NCBI RefSeq assembly: GCF_001718795.1
Contig: NZ_CP013437.1
Span: 833,685 to 897,684, forward strand
From: Burkholderia latens
GTDB taxonomy: Bacteria; Pseudomonadota; Gammaproteobacteria; Burkholderiales; Burkholderiaceae
Direction: 5' to 3'
DNA: 64,000 bases
Shown: positions 33,336 to 43,400 of the stretch, piece by piece
Layout: every line of letters starts with the position of its first letter
Numbering within the stretch: position 1 is the first letter of the stretch
Program-made: the position numbers and the translations under genes
The notes under the pieces: model-generated
What the model was told of the DNA's origin: nothing
Databases searched by the model: none
The model's input: the letters and a program-made list of their open reading frames with translations, nothing else

Positions 33336-35225
33336 ATGACCGCAACCGTGACCCAACCGGATCTGATCCTGCATAACGGACGATTCACGACGCTCGACCG
33401 CGCGAACCCCGTCGCAACCGCGGTCGCGATTGCCGCCGGGCGCTTCGTCGCCGTCGGCAGCGAAGCGGAGGTGATGCCGCTCGCGGGCCGCACGACGAAG
33501 GTCGTCGATCTCGGCGGCCGCGGCGTGCTGCCCGGTCTGATCGACAACCACTGCCACGTGATTCGCGGCGGCCTGAACTACAACATGGAGCTGCGCTGGG
33601 ACGGCGTGCCCTCGCTCGCCGTCGCGATGGAGATGCTGAAGCAGCAGGTCGCGATCACGCCGGCGCCGCAGTGGGTGCGCGTGGTCGGCGGCTTCACCGA
33701 GCATCAGTTCGTGGAGAAACGGCTGCCGACGATCGGCGAGCTCAATGCGGTTGCACCCGACACGCCGGTGTTCATCCTGCACCTGTACGATCGCGCGCTG
33801 CTGAATGCGGCCGCGCTGCGCGTGGTCGGCTATACGAAGGACACGCCCGAGCCGCCGGGCGGGACAATCCTTCGCGATGCCGCAGGCAACCCGACCGGCC
33901 TGCTGCTCGCGAATCCGAACGCGACGATCCTTTACGCGACGCTCGCGAAGGGGCCGAAGCTGCCGTTCGAGTATCAGTACAACTCGACGCGCCACTTCAT
34001 GCGCGAGCTGAACCGGCTCGGCGTGACCGGCGTGATCGACGCGGGCGGCGGCTCGCAGAATTACCCCGACGATTACGAAGTGATCCGCAAGCTGCACGAT
34101 GCGGGCGAGATGACGATCCGGATCGCATACAACCTGTTCACGCAGAAGCCGAACGCGGAGAAGGAAGACTTCGTGAACTGGACGAAGAGCGTCAAGTATC
34201 ACGACGGCACCGATTACTTCCGCAATAACGGCGCGGGCGAGATGCTGGCGTTTTCGGCGGCCGACTTCGAAGACTTCCGCGTCGCGCGTCCGGATCTGCC
34301 CGAGCAGATGGAGGACGATCTGGAAGGCGTCGTGCGCGTGCTCGCGGAAAACCGCTGGCCGTGGCGCATGCACGCGACGTATGACGAAACCATCAGCCGC
34401 GCGCTCGACGTGTTCGAGAAGGTCAACGAGGACATCCCGCTTGAAGGGCTGAACTGGTTCTTCGATCACGCGGAAACGATCACCGAGAAGTCGATGGACC
34501 GGATCGCCGCGCTCGGCGGCGGCGTCGCGGTGCAGCACCGGATGGCCTACCAGGGCGAGTACTTCGTCGAGCGCTACGGCGCGCAGGCCGCGGAGGCGAC
34601 GCCGCCGGTCGCGAAGATGCTCGGCAAGGGGCTGAAGGTATCGGCCGGCACCGACGCGACGCGCGTCGCGTCGTACAACCCGTGGGTGTCGCTTGCATGG
34701 CTGGTGACGGGGAAGACGGTCGGCGGGATGCGCATGTATCCGCAGCGCAACCTGCTGGATCGCGAAACCGCGCTGCGGATGTGGACCGAGTACGTCACGT
34801 GGTTTTCGAACGAGGAAGGCAAGAAAGGACGGATCGCGGTCGGGCAGCTTGCCGACCTGATGGTCCCGGATCGCGACTTCTTCACATGTGCGGAGGACGA
34901 TATCGCCGGCACGACGGCGTTGCTGACGGTGGTCGGCGGGAAGATCGTGTGGGGTGCGGGGCCGTTCGAGCCGCACGACGCGCCGATTCCGCCCGCGATG
35001 CCGGACTGGTCGCCGGTGCGCGCATACGGCGGCTATGGCGGCTGGGGCGCGACGCAGCGTAACGGTGCACCGCTGCAACGCGCGGCGGCCGCCGCGATGT
35101 GCGGCTGCGCCAATGCATGCAACGTTCACCAGCATGCGCACGCGAGCGCTTGGGCAAGCGCGCTGCCGACGTCGGACGCGAAGGGCTTCTGGGGCGCGTT
35201 CGGCTGTTCGTGCTGGGCCGTCTGA
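33336..35225 (+). CDS. YtcJ-type metal-dependent amidohydrolase with Cys/His-rich tail
   Basis: 629 residues from ATG 33336 (ATG 33330 is an alternative). Amidohydrolase-3 family: an N-terminal beta domain, then the metal motif His72-x-His74 (IDNHCHVIRGG), His in HATYDETI, His378 in FFDHAETI and Asp440 in SAGTDATRVASYNPW. All expected ligands are present. A C-terminal extension after the barrel is rich in Cys and His (MCGCANACNVHQHAHA and GCSCWAV), which could bind an extra metal. It hydrolyses an amide, imide or similar bond in a small molecule; substrate unknown. Compare the degenerate paralogue at 43720. Confidence 0.9.
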   Translation: MTATVTQPDLILHNGRFTTLDRANPVATAVAIAAGRFVAVGSEAEVMPLAGRTTKVVDLGGRGVLPGLIDNHCHVIRGGLNYNMELRWDGVPSLAVAMEMLKQQVAITPAPQWVRVVGGFTEHQFVEKRLPTIGELNAVAPDTPVFILHLYDRALLNAAALRVVGYTKDTPEPPGGTILRDAAGNPTGLLLANPNATILYATLAKGPKLPFEYQYNSTRHFMRELNRLGVTGVIDAGGGSQNYPDDYEVIRKLHDAGEMTIRIAYNLFTQKPNAEKEDFVNWTKSVKYHDGTDYFRNNGAGEMLAFSAADFEDFRVARPDLPEQMEDDLEGVVRVLAENRWPWRMHATYDETISRALDVFEKVNEDIPLEGLNWFFDHAETITEKSMDRIAALGGGVAVQHRMAYQGEYFVERYGAQAAEATPPVAKMLGKGLKVSAGTDATRVASYNPWVSLAWLVTGKTVGGMRMYPQRNLLDRETALRMWTEYVTWFSNEEGKKGRIAVGQLADLMVPDRDFFTCAEDDIAGTTALLTVVGGKIVWGAGPFEPHDAPIPPAMPDWSPVRAYGGYGGWGATQRNGAPLQRAAAAAMCGCANACNVHQHAHASAWASALPTSDAKGFWGAFGCSCWAV

Positions 35226-35519
35226 CATGACGGCGCGTACCGCCTACGGCAACCCGGCGTGGATTCGTGCGCTGCTGTCGCAGGCATGCGCGCTCCGGAA
35301 CGACGCCATGGCCGGATGCCAGTCGGCAAACTGATCCGGCCGGCGTAACCCGAATGCGATATGCAGCCGCACCTGCCGAGCGGGAAGCCACGCACGCGCT
35401 TGCGGTGCTCGCGCTTCTCGCCTGCTGTACAGGCCGCCCGACCCCGTGGCCTGCATCCCGCTGAATCCGAATCCGCGCGCGGCGCCGAGCCGCGCGCGTC
35501 ACCATCAAGGAGAAAATCA

Positions 35520-36473
35520 ATGAGTTCACTGAACCTGCGCCACCTGCTGCGCATGACCGCCGCGTCGTCAGCCGTGCTCGCCGCACTGCTGGCCGGCGCG
35601 CCGGTGCTCGCCGACGAAACCCACCTCGACGACATCGCGGCGCCGGCTGCCGCGGCGCGTTTTCCCGCGGTCGCGGTCGGCCCGCAGTACGACACCACCC
35701 ACGTGTGCGTCGCGCCGGAAGACTTCGATCGCTTCACCGACAGCTTCGTCGCGACGTTCGGCGGCAAGAAGTCGAAGCAGGGCGTGTTCCAGGTCACGCC
35801 GACGCCGAGCCAGACGATGTCGCAACTCGTGCTGACGCCGGTCGGCACGATCTCGGTGTTCGGCTTCAAGACGCCGATTCCGTATCCGTTCTGCGCGGAG
35901 CGCACCGGCTATCTCGTCACCGACATGGACGTCGCGGTGAAGTCGGCGCGCGCGCACGGCGCCGACGTGGTCGTCGCGACGTTTCCCGATCCGATCGGCC
36001 GCGACGCGATCGTCCGCTGGCCGGGCGGCGTGAACATGCAGCTGTACTGGCACACGCAGGCGCCGAACTACGACCCGCTGCAGACGGTGCCGGAGAACCG
36101 CGTGTACGTGTCGCCGGAAACCGCGGGCAAGCTCGCGCGCAACTTCGCCGCGTTCTCGCACGGCAAGATCGTGTCCGACGTGCGTCATGCGCCGGGTATC
36201 GAGATCGGCCGGCCGAACGACACGTATCGCCGGATCCGGATCGAATCGGCCTTCGGCAAGATGACCGTGCTCGCGACGGACGGGCACCTGCCGTACCCGT
36301 TCGGCCGCGAGATGACCGGCTACGAAGTGGCCGACCTCGGCGCGACGCTGAAGCAGGCCGAAGCGGCCGGCGTAACCGTGCTCGTGCCGCCGTTCACGTC
36401 GGACGGCCGCGACGCGGCACTCGTGCAGTTCCCCGGCGGCTACGTCGCCGAGATTCACGCACGGTCGAAATGA
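35520..36473 (+). CDS. Exported VOC (glyoxalase-like) protein, duplicated module
   Basis: 317 residues. A signal peptide (about 1-32, ending VLADE) sends it to the periplasm. The mature protein has two similar VOC-type halves: PYPFCAERTGYLVTDMDVAV with IVRWPGGVNMQLYW in the first and PYPFGREMTGYEVADLGATL with LVQFPGGYVAEIHA in the second. AAGGAG precedes the ATG. It overlaps the porin gene by ATGA. Location outside the cytoplasm is unusual for VOC proteins, which are mostly cytosolic; it may bind or convert a substrate entering through the porin. Confidence 0.82.
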   Translation: MSSLNLRHLLRMTAASSAVLAALLAGAPVLADETHLDDIAAPAAAARFPAVAVGPQYDTTHVCVAPEDFDRFTDSFVATFGGKKSKQGVFQVTPTPSQTMSQLVLTPVGTISVFGFKTPIPYPFCAERTGYLVTDMDVAVKSARAHGADVVVATFPDPIGRDAIVRWPGGVNMQLYWHTQAPNYDPLQTVPENRVYVSPETAGKLARNFAAFSHGKIVSDVRHAPGIEIGRPNDTYRRIRIESAFGKMTVLATDGHLPYPFGREMTGYEVADLGATLKQAEAAGVTVLVPPFTSDGRDAALVQFPGGYVAEIHARSK

Positions 36474-37948
36474 CGGTGCGCCGGCCGATGAAGCGATCGT
36501 TGCGCCGCGCGCTGTCGTGCGTGGTGCTCGCGGGCGGTGCGGCGTCGCACACGGGCACGGCCTCCGCCGCCGACGCGGGGGCGGTGCCGGCCGGCGAGGC
36601 GCCCGCCCCGGCTGCCGCCGCGGCGGCGTGCACCGCGAAACGTCCGACCGTGCTGTTCAACCGCTGGCAGGAGGACTGGTCGGCGCTCGCGAATCCATGC
36701 TTGCCGCGCAAGCCGTTCGACTCGCTCAAGTACGTGCCGCTCGGCGACGATCCGTCGACCTACCTGTCGCTCGGCGCGAACCTGCGCGAGCGCTTCGAGC
36801 TGAACAACGCGCCGCTGTTCGGCCTTGGCGCCGCGCATGACGACAACTACGTGATCCAGCGCGCGAACGTGCATGCGGACCTGCGCTATCGCGGCCGTCT
36901 TCAGGCGTTCGTGCAGTTCGTCGATGCGAGGCCGTTCGGCAAGGATACGGTCGGTGCGGTCGACAAGGATCAGCTCGACCTCGAGCAGGCGTTCGTCGCG
37001 TATGTCGATCAGCTGGGGCCCGGCACCTTCAAGACGCGGATCGGCCGCCAGGAAATGGCGTTCGACTTGCAGCGTTTCGTGTCGGTGCGCGACGGTCCGA
37101 ACGTGCGGCAGGCCTTCGACGCGCTGTGGGCCGATTACGAAATCGGCAAATGGCGCTTGATCGGCTACGTGACGCGCCCGGTGCAGTATCGCGACGCCGC
37201 CGCGTTCGACGACGCGTCGAACCGGCATCTGCGCTTCGATGGCGTGCGCGTGGAGCGCAACGGCACGGGACCCGGCGATCTGTCCGCGTACTGGTCGCGC
37301 TACACGCGCGACAACGCGCGCTATCCGGATGCATCGGGCGCCGAGCGGCGCGACGTGTTCGACATGCGTTACGCGGGCAAGGCCGACGGGCTCGACTGGG
37401 ACGTCGAGGCGATGGTGCAGACGGGCCGCGTCGGTCAGGACACGATCGGCGCATGGGCGTTCGGCGCGCTCGGCGGCTATACGTTCGCGAAAACGCCCGG
37501 CACGCCGCGCATCGGCATTCAGGTCGACGGCGCGTCGGGCGACGCGCATCCGGGCGACCGGCGCGTCGGCACGTTCAATCCGATGTTTCCGAACGGCTAT
37601 TACTTCACGCTCGCCGGTTATACCGGCTACAGCAACCTGATCCACGTGAAGCCGTCGCTGACGTTCAAGCCGGCCAGCTCGGTGACGGTGCTCACTGCGG
37701 TCGGCTTCCAGTGGCGTCAGACGACGGCCGACGCGATCTACGGGCAGGGGATGTCGGCGGTGCCCGGCACGGCCGGCAAGGGTAGCGCGTGGACCGGCAT
37801 GTACGCGCAGGCGCGCGTGGACTGGCTCGTGGACGCGAACGTCGCGCTCGCGATCGAAGCCGTGCACTTCCAGCTCGGCTCGTCGATCCGTGCGCTCGGC
37901 GCGCGCAATGCCGACTACGTCGGGATGGAAGCGAAGTTCGGCTGGTGA
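36470..37948 (+). CDS. Alginate-export-type outer-membrane porin
   Basis: 492 residues. N-terminal signal (about 1-34) followed by an Ala/Pro-rich linker, then a beta-barrel of the alginate-export family: LGANLRERFELNNAPLFGLG, IGRQEMAFDLQRFVSVRDG, VDGASGDAHPGDRRVGTFNPMFPNG. It ends with an aromatic C-terminal residue (KFGW), a usual outer-membrane insertion signal. It probably serves as a substrate channel for the hydrolase cluster rather than for alginate itself. A fragment of a second copy survives at 31172. Confidence 0.87.
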   Translation: MTVRRPMKRSLRRALSCVVLAGGAASHTGTASAADAGAVPAGEAPAPAAAAAACTAKRPTVLFNRWQEDWSALANPCLPRKPFDSLKYVPLGDDPSTYLSLGANLRERFELNNAPLFGLGAAHDDNYVIQRANVHADLRYRGRLQAFVQFVDARPFGKDTVGAVDKDQLDLEQAFVAYVDQLGPGTFKTRIGRQEMAFDLQRFVSVRDGPNVRQAFDALWADYEIGKWRLIGYVTRPVQYRDAAAFDDASNRHLRFDGVRVERNGTGPGDLSAYWSRYTRDNARYPDASGAERRDVFDMRYAGKADGLDWDVEAMVQTGRVGQDTIGAWAFGALGGYTFAKTPGTPRIGIQVDGASGDAHPGDRRVGTFNPMFPNGYYFTLAGYTGYSNLIHVKPSLTFKPASSVTVLTAVGFQWRQTTADAIYGQGMSAVPGTAGKGSAWTGMYAQARVDWLVDANVALAIEAVHFQLGSSIRALGARNADYVGMEAKFGW

Positions 37949-37972
37949 CGGGCGGCGGGCGCACCGCCCGTC
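37947..37972. terminator. Bidirectional hairpin between convergent porin and LysR genes
   Basis: Perfect 9-bp stem GACGGGCGG (37947-37955) with CCGCCCGTC (37964-37972), 8-nt loop, overlapping both stop codons. No T-run in either direction, so Rho-independent strength is doubtful, but the position between convergent genes fits. Confidence 0.5.
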
Positions 37973-38876
37973 ACGGCTGCGCGCGCGCGAGCGATTCGAC
38001 GAAGTCGACGAACGCGGTCACGCGCTTCGAGCCGCGCTGGTTCGGCAGATACAGCGCGGTGATCACCGCGCGCGCGGAGCCGGGCGTCACGTCGTACTGC
38101 TCGAACAGCCGCTGCAGGCGGCCGGCTTCGATGTCCGCGCCGACCAGCCAGTCGGGCAGCAGCGCGATGCCGGCGCCATCGAGCGCGGCCGCACGCAGCA
38201 CCTCGCTGTGATTCGATTTCAGGCGCCCGGCGACGATCACCTGCATCGAGCGTTGCGTGTCGGCGAACGTCCACGCCTGCTGCTCGATCCCGAAGTGAAA
38301 GCGCAGGCACGCGTGATCGATCAGCTCGCCCGGCGTCGCGGGCGTGCCGTGCGTGTCGAGGTAGGCGCGGCTCGCGACCACGTAGCGGCGGAAGGTGCCG
38401 AGCGGCCGTGCGATGACGTCGGCCGTCGGCGCGGCGTCGCCGAGCCGGATTGCAACGTCGATCCGCGCGGTCACGAGATCGACGCGCTCGTCGGTCAGCT
38501 GCAGGTCGACGTCGAGCTTCGGATGGCGTGCGACGAACGCGGCGATGTGCGGCGCGATGCGGCGCAGGCCGTACGCGACCGGCACCGACACGCGCAGCGG
38601 TCCGGACGGCTCGTCGCCCCGATCGGCGACGAGCGCGTCGGCGTCGGCCAGTTCCTCGAGCACGCGTTTCGCACGCGCATAGTAGACGGCGCCGGCATCG
38701 GACAGCGTCACCTGTCGCGTCGTGCGGTTCAGCAGCACGGTGCCGAGCGATGCCTCGAGCGAATCCACCGCGCGCACCACCGACGACGCAGCGAGATCCA
38801 GACGCCGCCCGGCGCTGGAAAAGCCGCCGGCTTCCGCCACTTCGACGAATGCGCGCAGCGCGGAGAATTTGTCCAT
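37971..38876 (-). CDS. LysR-family transcriptional regulator
   Basis: 301 residues. N-terminal HTH: MDKFSALRAFVEVAEAGGFS, SAGRRLDLAASSVVRAVDSLE, LLNRTTRQVTLSDAG. The effector domain follows from about residue 90. It belongs to the CrgA/DsdC-like subgroup that ends LYLPNQRGSKRVTAFVDFV. It is convergent with the porin of the hydrolase cluster, and the site it regulates may be that cluster or a distant gene. Confidence 0.91.
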   Translation of the reverse strand: MDKFSALRAFVEVAEAGGFSSAGRRLDLAASSVVRAVDSLEASLGTVLLNRTTRQVTLSDAGAVYYARAKRVLEELADADALVADRGDEPSGPLRVSVPVAYGLRRIAPHIAAFVARHPKLDVDLQLTDERVDLVTARIDVAIRLGDAAPTADVIARPLGTFRRYVVASRAYLDTHGTPATPGELIDHACLRFHFGIEQQAWTFADTQRSMQVIVAGRLKSNHSEVLRAAALDGAGIALLPDWLVGADIEAGRLQRLFEQYDVTPGSARAVITALYLPNQRGSKRVTAFVDFVESLARAQP

Positions 38877-39083
38877 CGAGTCGCCCTTGTGCGTGTCGCA
38901 ACGTCGCGTTGCATTCCGCTCGCATTCTAGCGGCGGGCGGCGCGTTCGCGACGCTTGCACGCCGCGTCTTCAGCACGATTCAGACGAACGGTTCAGATTG
39001 CGACCGCGTGTCATGCGACGCCGGCCGTCGTGCCGCGCGACGCAATGGGGATGACGGCACGGCGGCGCGCGCCGTGCCGAGGG

Positions 39084-40004
39084 TCAGCGCGAGCGTGCGC
39101 GCCGCCACGCGCCGGGAGGATGGCCGACGATCCGCGCGAACACGCGGTTCAGATGGCTTTGGTCGGCGAAACCGCATGCGACCGCGATGTCGGCGAGCGT
39201 CATGTCGGAGGTCTCGATCAGCTCGCGTGCGCGCATCACGCGCTGCTCGAGCAGCCACTGGTGCGGCGTGCTGCCGGTAGTGCGCGAGAACGCGCGGATG
39301 AAGTAGCCGCGCGACAGCTCGCATTCGTTCGCCACTTCCTCGATCGACACGCCGAGGTCCGCCTTTTCCATCAGCAGTTCCTTCGCGCGCGCCATTTTCG
39401 CCGGCGACAGCACGCCCTTGCGGTCGAGCTCGGTCGTGCGCGCGTTGCCGTAGCGGCGCACGAGGTGCGTGCCGATCGCGAGCCCGACCTGCTCGATGAA
39501 CAGCGCGTTCAGCGGCCCCGGTGTGTCGAGGCTGTTCGCGACCGCGTGCGCGAGATGGCCGAGCACCGGATCGCGCGTGTCGGGCCGGCACGTGAGGCCG
39601 CCGACCGAATTGCCGCCGTGCTCGGGGCCCACGCGTTCCAGATACGCGTGCGGCAGCTCGACCAGCACGAAGTCGAAGCTGCCGTAGAGGTCGGCGCGGA
39701 ACTGACGCGAAAAATCGCGAATGTAGATCGAGTGAGGCTGGAAGCGGCGCTCGCTCGCGCCTGAGCGCCCATACAGCGTGCGGCGGTGACCGCCGTTCAG
39801 CGACACGCCGACGAGGAAGCCGCGGTCGCACGCGGGCATGTCGATATGCTCGACATGCGCGTCGCGCATGCACTTGCGGTGGAGTTTCAGGCCGCCGGAC
39901 GCCGTCTCGACATCCTTCGACAGGAGGCTCGACACGCAGCCGAGCGTGTCTTTCGGCAACGGCGCGGGCGGTTTCGCAGTCGCTGCGATGATGGAGTCTG
40001 ACAT
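39084..40004 (-). CDS. AraC-family transcriptional regulator
   Basis: 306 residues. N-terminal cupin-like sensor (about 1-180) and C-terminal double HTH: SIEEVANECELSRGYFIRAFSRTTG and LADIAVACGFADQSHLNRVFARIVG. Full length, unlike the short AraC protein at 5721. It is divergent from the large winged-helix/ATPase regulator across a 418-base intergenic region and may control that gene and the amidohydrolase behind it. Confidence 0.9.
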   Translation of the reverse strand: MSDSIIAATAKPPAPLPKDTLGCVSSLLSKDVETASGGLKLHRKCMRDAHVEHIDMPACDRGFLVGVSLNGGHRRTLYGRSGASERRFQPHSIYIRDFSRQFRADLYGSFDFVLVELPHAYLERVGPEHGGNSVGGLTCRPDTRDPVLGHLAHAVANSLDTPGPLNALFIEQVGLAIGTHLVRRYGNARTTELDRKGVLSPAKMARAKELLMEKADLGVSIEEVANECELSRGYFIRAFSRTTGSTPHQWLLEQRVMRARELIETSDMTLADIAVACGFADQSHLNRVFARIVGHPPGAWRRARSR

Positions 40005-40422
40005 GGAAATTTCCCGGCGAGGGACTCGGAGCGCGACAGGACGAGTCCAGTTTAAATCGGTGCGCGTACGTTCAAAATCAATTTGCATAAACGTCAGCTT
40101 TCTTTCCTGACGAAATGCTTTCAATGCCGGCGCGCAAGGGGGCGTGCATACCGCCCCGCAGGCTTGCGCAGCCTGTACGCGGGCCGCACGGCGAAGTATA
40201 GCGCCCCTATTCTTGCGCGCGGGTGAACGGAACGATCCCGTGCACGGGGCCAAGCGCGGTGCAGTGCATTTTCCTCCAAGATTTTCGCGGAGCGCGCGTC
40301 TACACTCGAGCCAAATTTGGACATTATTCCGTTCGGCGCCGCAGCGCGCCGGGCTTGAACTTTCCCGCCTGCCGAACTGCCGCGTCCGGCGGGCGCCCAT
40401 CCCGAGGTACCCGGAGGCGGCC
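40005..40422. promoter_or_regulatory. Divergent intergenic region with palindrome CCAAATTTGG
   Basis: 418 bases between the divergent AraC gene and the large ATPase regulator, with A/T-rich patches near both ends. A perfect 10-bp palindrome, CCAAATTTGG, lies at 40311-40320, about 100 bases before the ATPase start. No coding sequence is evident. The palindrome is a possible operator. Confidence 0.45.
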
Positions 40423-43400
40423 ATGATCCAGATCGGAACTTTGTCGGTGGATTTCGAACAGCGCGACATTCGTCGTCATGGCGCGTCGTTGCGCATCGGC
40501 GCACGCGCGCTCGATATTCTCGAAGTCCTGCACCGCGCGAGCGGTTCGGTCGTGTCGAAAGACGACATCATGGACGCAGTCTGGCCTGGCCTGATCGTCG
40601 AGGAAAACCGCCTGCAGGTGCACGTCGCGACGCTGCGCAAGGCGCTCGGCGCGAGCCGCGATCTGATCAAGACGGTGCCGGGCCGCGGCTATCTGCTGGT
40701 TGCGAGCGCGTCGTCGATGCCCGTGCCTGCGCCCGTGGCCGAAACCACGGCCGCCGCGCAGGTGTCGGACGAGACCGGGGTGCCGCCCGCGCCGGCGCCG
40801 GCGCCGCTCGTCGGCCGCAACGCCGAAATCGCCCAGATCGTCGACATGCTGGCACGCACGCCGGTCGTGACGCTGGTCGGCGCCGGCGGTATCGGCAAGA
40901 CGAGCCTCGCCGTGCACGTCGCCCACGACGTGCGCCGCCGGTCGTGCGAACGCGTGCTGTTCGTCGAACTGGCCCGCGCATCGACACGCGACGACGTGCT
41001 GGCGGCGATTGCCGCCGAACTCGGTCTCGACACGCAGTGCGTGCCCGACATCGAGCACATCGGCGCGGCATTCGCGACGTCGCGCTGCCTGCTCGTGCTC
41101 GACAACGCCGAGCACATCGTCGATCTCGTCGCGACCCTGGTCGAAGCGCTCACGTCGTGCGCCGCGCCGCTGCGCGTGCTGGTGACGAGCCGCGAGCCGC
41201 TGCACATTTCGGTCGAAGCGGTGCTGCGCATGAGTCCGCTCGCGGTGCCGGACGGCGATGCGTCCGCCGATGAAATCGTCCGCTGTTCCGCCGTCGAGCT
41301 GTTCCTGGAACGCGTGCGCGCGGCCGCACCGGCTTGTCTGGTCGACGACGACGGCGTGCGGCTCGTCGCGGACATCTGCCGGCGCCTGGACGGGCTGCCG
41401 CTCGCGATCGAGCTCGCGGCCGCGCGCGTGGCGACGCTCGGGCTCGCGATCGTCGCGTCGCGCCTCGACGACCGGCTCAACCTGCTGACGGGCGGCCTGC
41501 GCTCGGCGCTGCCGCGCCACCAGACGCTACGCGCGACGTTCGACTGGAGCTACGTGCTGCTCGATCCGGCCGCCCGCGCGCTGTTCCGGCGGATGGGGTG
41601 CTTCATCGGCCCGTTCACGTTCGATGCGGCCCGCGCGGTCGCGACCGAGCCCGACACGTCGCCGGCCGACATGATCGCCGTGCTCGGCGAACTGGTCGCA
41701 AAGTCGCTGGTGACCGTCGAATTCCACGGCGCGTATGCGCGTTACCGGCTGACCGAATCGACGCGTGCTTACGCGCTGGAAAAGCTGCACAACGAGGGGG
41801 AATTCGAGCACATCGCCGCGCGCCACGCGCAGTACGAGCGCGAACAGGCGCAGGCACGCGGCGCTGCGGTTGCGGTGTCGAACGCGGCTGAGGCGGCAGA
41901 TGTGGAGCGGGTCGATATGCCGGCAGACGATATGCGGCTGGTCGATGCTCAAGCGGCAGATGCACACGTGGCCGATGCGCAACCGGTAGATGCGCAACCG
42001 GTAGATGCGCAACCGGTAGCTGCACAACCGGTAGATGCGGAACCGGTAGATGCGCAACCCCTAGATATGCAACCGGCAGACGTACGACCGGCAGATGCTC
42101 AACCGACCGAGGCTTGCCCCGACGTTCTTCAGCCGCTCGAATCACCCGCCCAAACTGCAACCGAACCCGCGGCCGCCGCCGCGCCCGCCGGCGTGCCCGA
42201 CTCCGACCTGCTCGAGCGCGCGCTGCTGGAGCCGGCGCGGATGCGCGAATGCACGACGCGGGCGCGCCAGCTGCTCGACCGGCTCGACACGGGCACGGCC
42301 GATCCGGTCGAAGCCGCGCGCGAGATGCGGCTGCGGGCGGCCTGTGCATCGGCGCTGCTGCATACCGACGGCGACGCGCTCGCCGCCGCCGCGATGTGGG
42401 ACCGCACGCGCGGCCTTGCCGCGCACATCGGCGACGAAGCATTCGACGCGCGTGCGCTGGTCGGGTTGTGGAACACGATGCTGACGTTGTCCGACATCCA
42501 CGAATCGCTGCGCTACGCGACCCGCTTCGAGCGTGCGGCCGAGCGGCGCGGCGACCGATCGCAGCGACTGCTCGCGAACGCGATGGTCGCGACGTCGCTG
42601 CATTACTTCGGCGAACATGCGCAGGCGCGCGAGCGGCTGGAGGCGGCGACGGCCGAACTCGCGGATGCAGGCGAGCCGCCGTGCGCGCAGGCCGCGCTCG
42701 GCGTCGACATGACGACGCTCGCGCGCACGATGCTCACGCGGCTCGTCTGGATGCAGGGCGACCCGGACGAAGCGATGCGCATCGCCGCGCACGCAGTCGA
42801 CAGCGCGCGCCGCGGCCCGTCGGCGCTCGCGCTGTGCGTCGTGCTCGGCGCGGCCGCCGTGCCGATCGCACTGCGCTACGGCGACCACGACATCACGTCC
42901 GACTACCTCGCGACGCTGCGCGAGACCGCCGACGCGCACGGTTTCGACATCTGGCGCAGTCACGCCGAATGCCTGACCGGCCAGTTCGACATCCAGGCCG
43001 GTCATCCCGGCGCGGGCCTCGCGCGGCTCGAGCCCGCGTTGCGGCGGGTCGAGGCGAGCGGATTCCGGCGGCTGCTCGCGCCGCTGAACGTCGCGTACGC
43101 GGAAGGGCTCGTGCGCACCGGCCGCGCGGCTGAGGCGCGCGCGCGGCTCGACGGGACGCTCGCACGCTGCCGTGCGCACGGCGAGCATCTGTTCGTCCCC
43201 GAGCTGTTGCGCGTAAGAGGGATCGCGATGCTCGAACAGGCGCGTACCGCCACCGCCGATTTCGCGGTCGCGTACGAGGCCGACGGCCATCGTCATCTGC
43301 AGATGGCGATCCAGACCGCAAACGCGCAGGGTGCGGCGATGTGGGCGCTCCGCAGCGCGCTGGACCTTGCCGATCATCTGATCGAGCGCGGGCGCACCGC

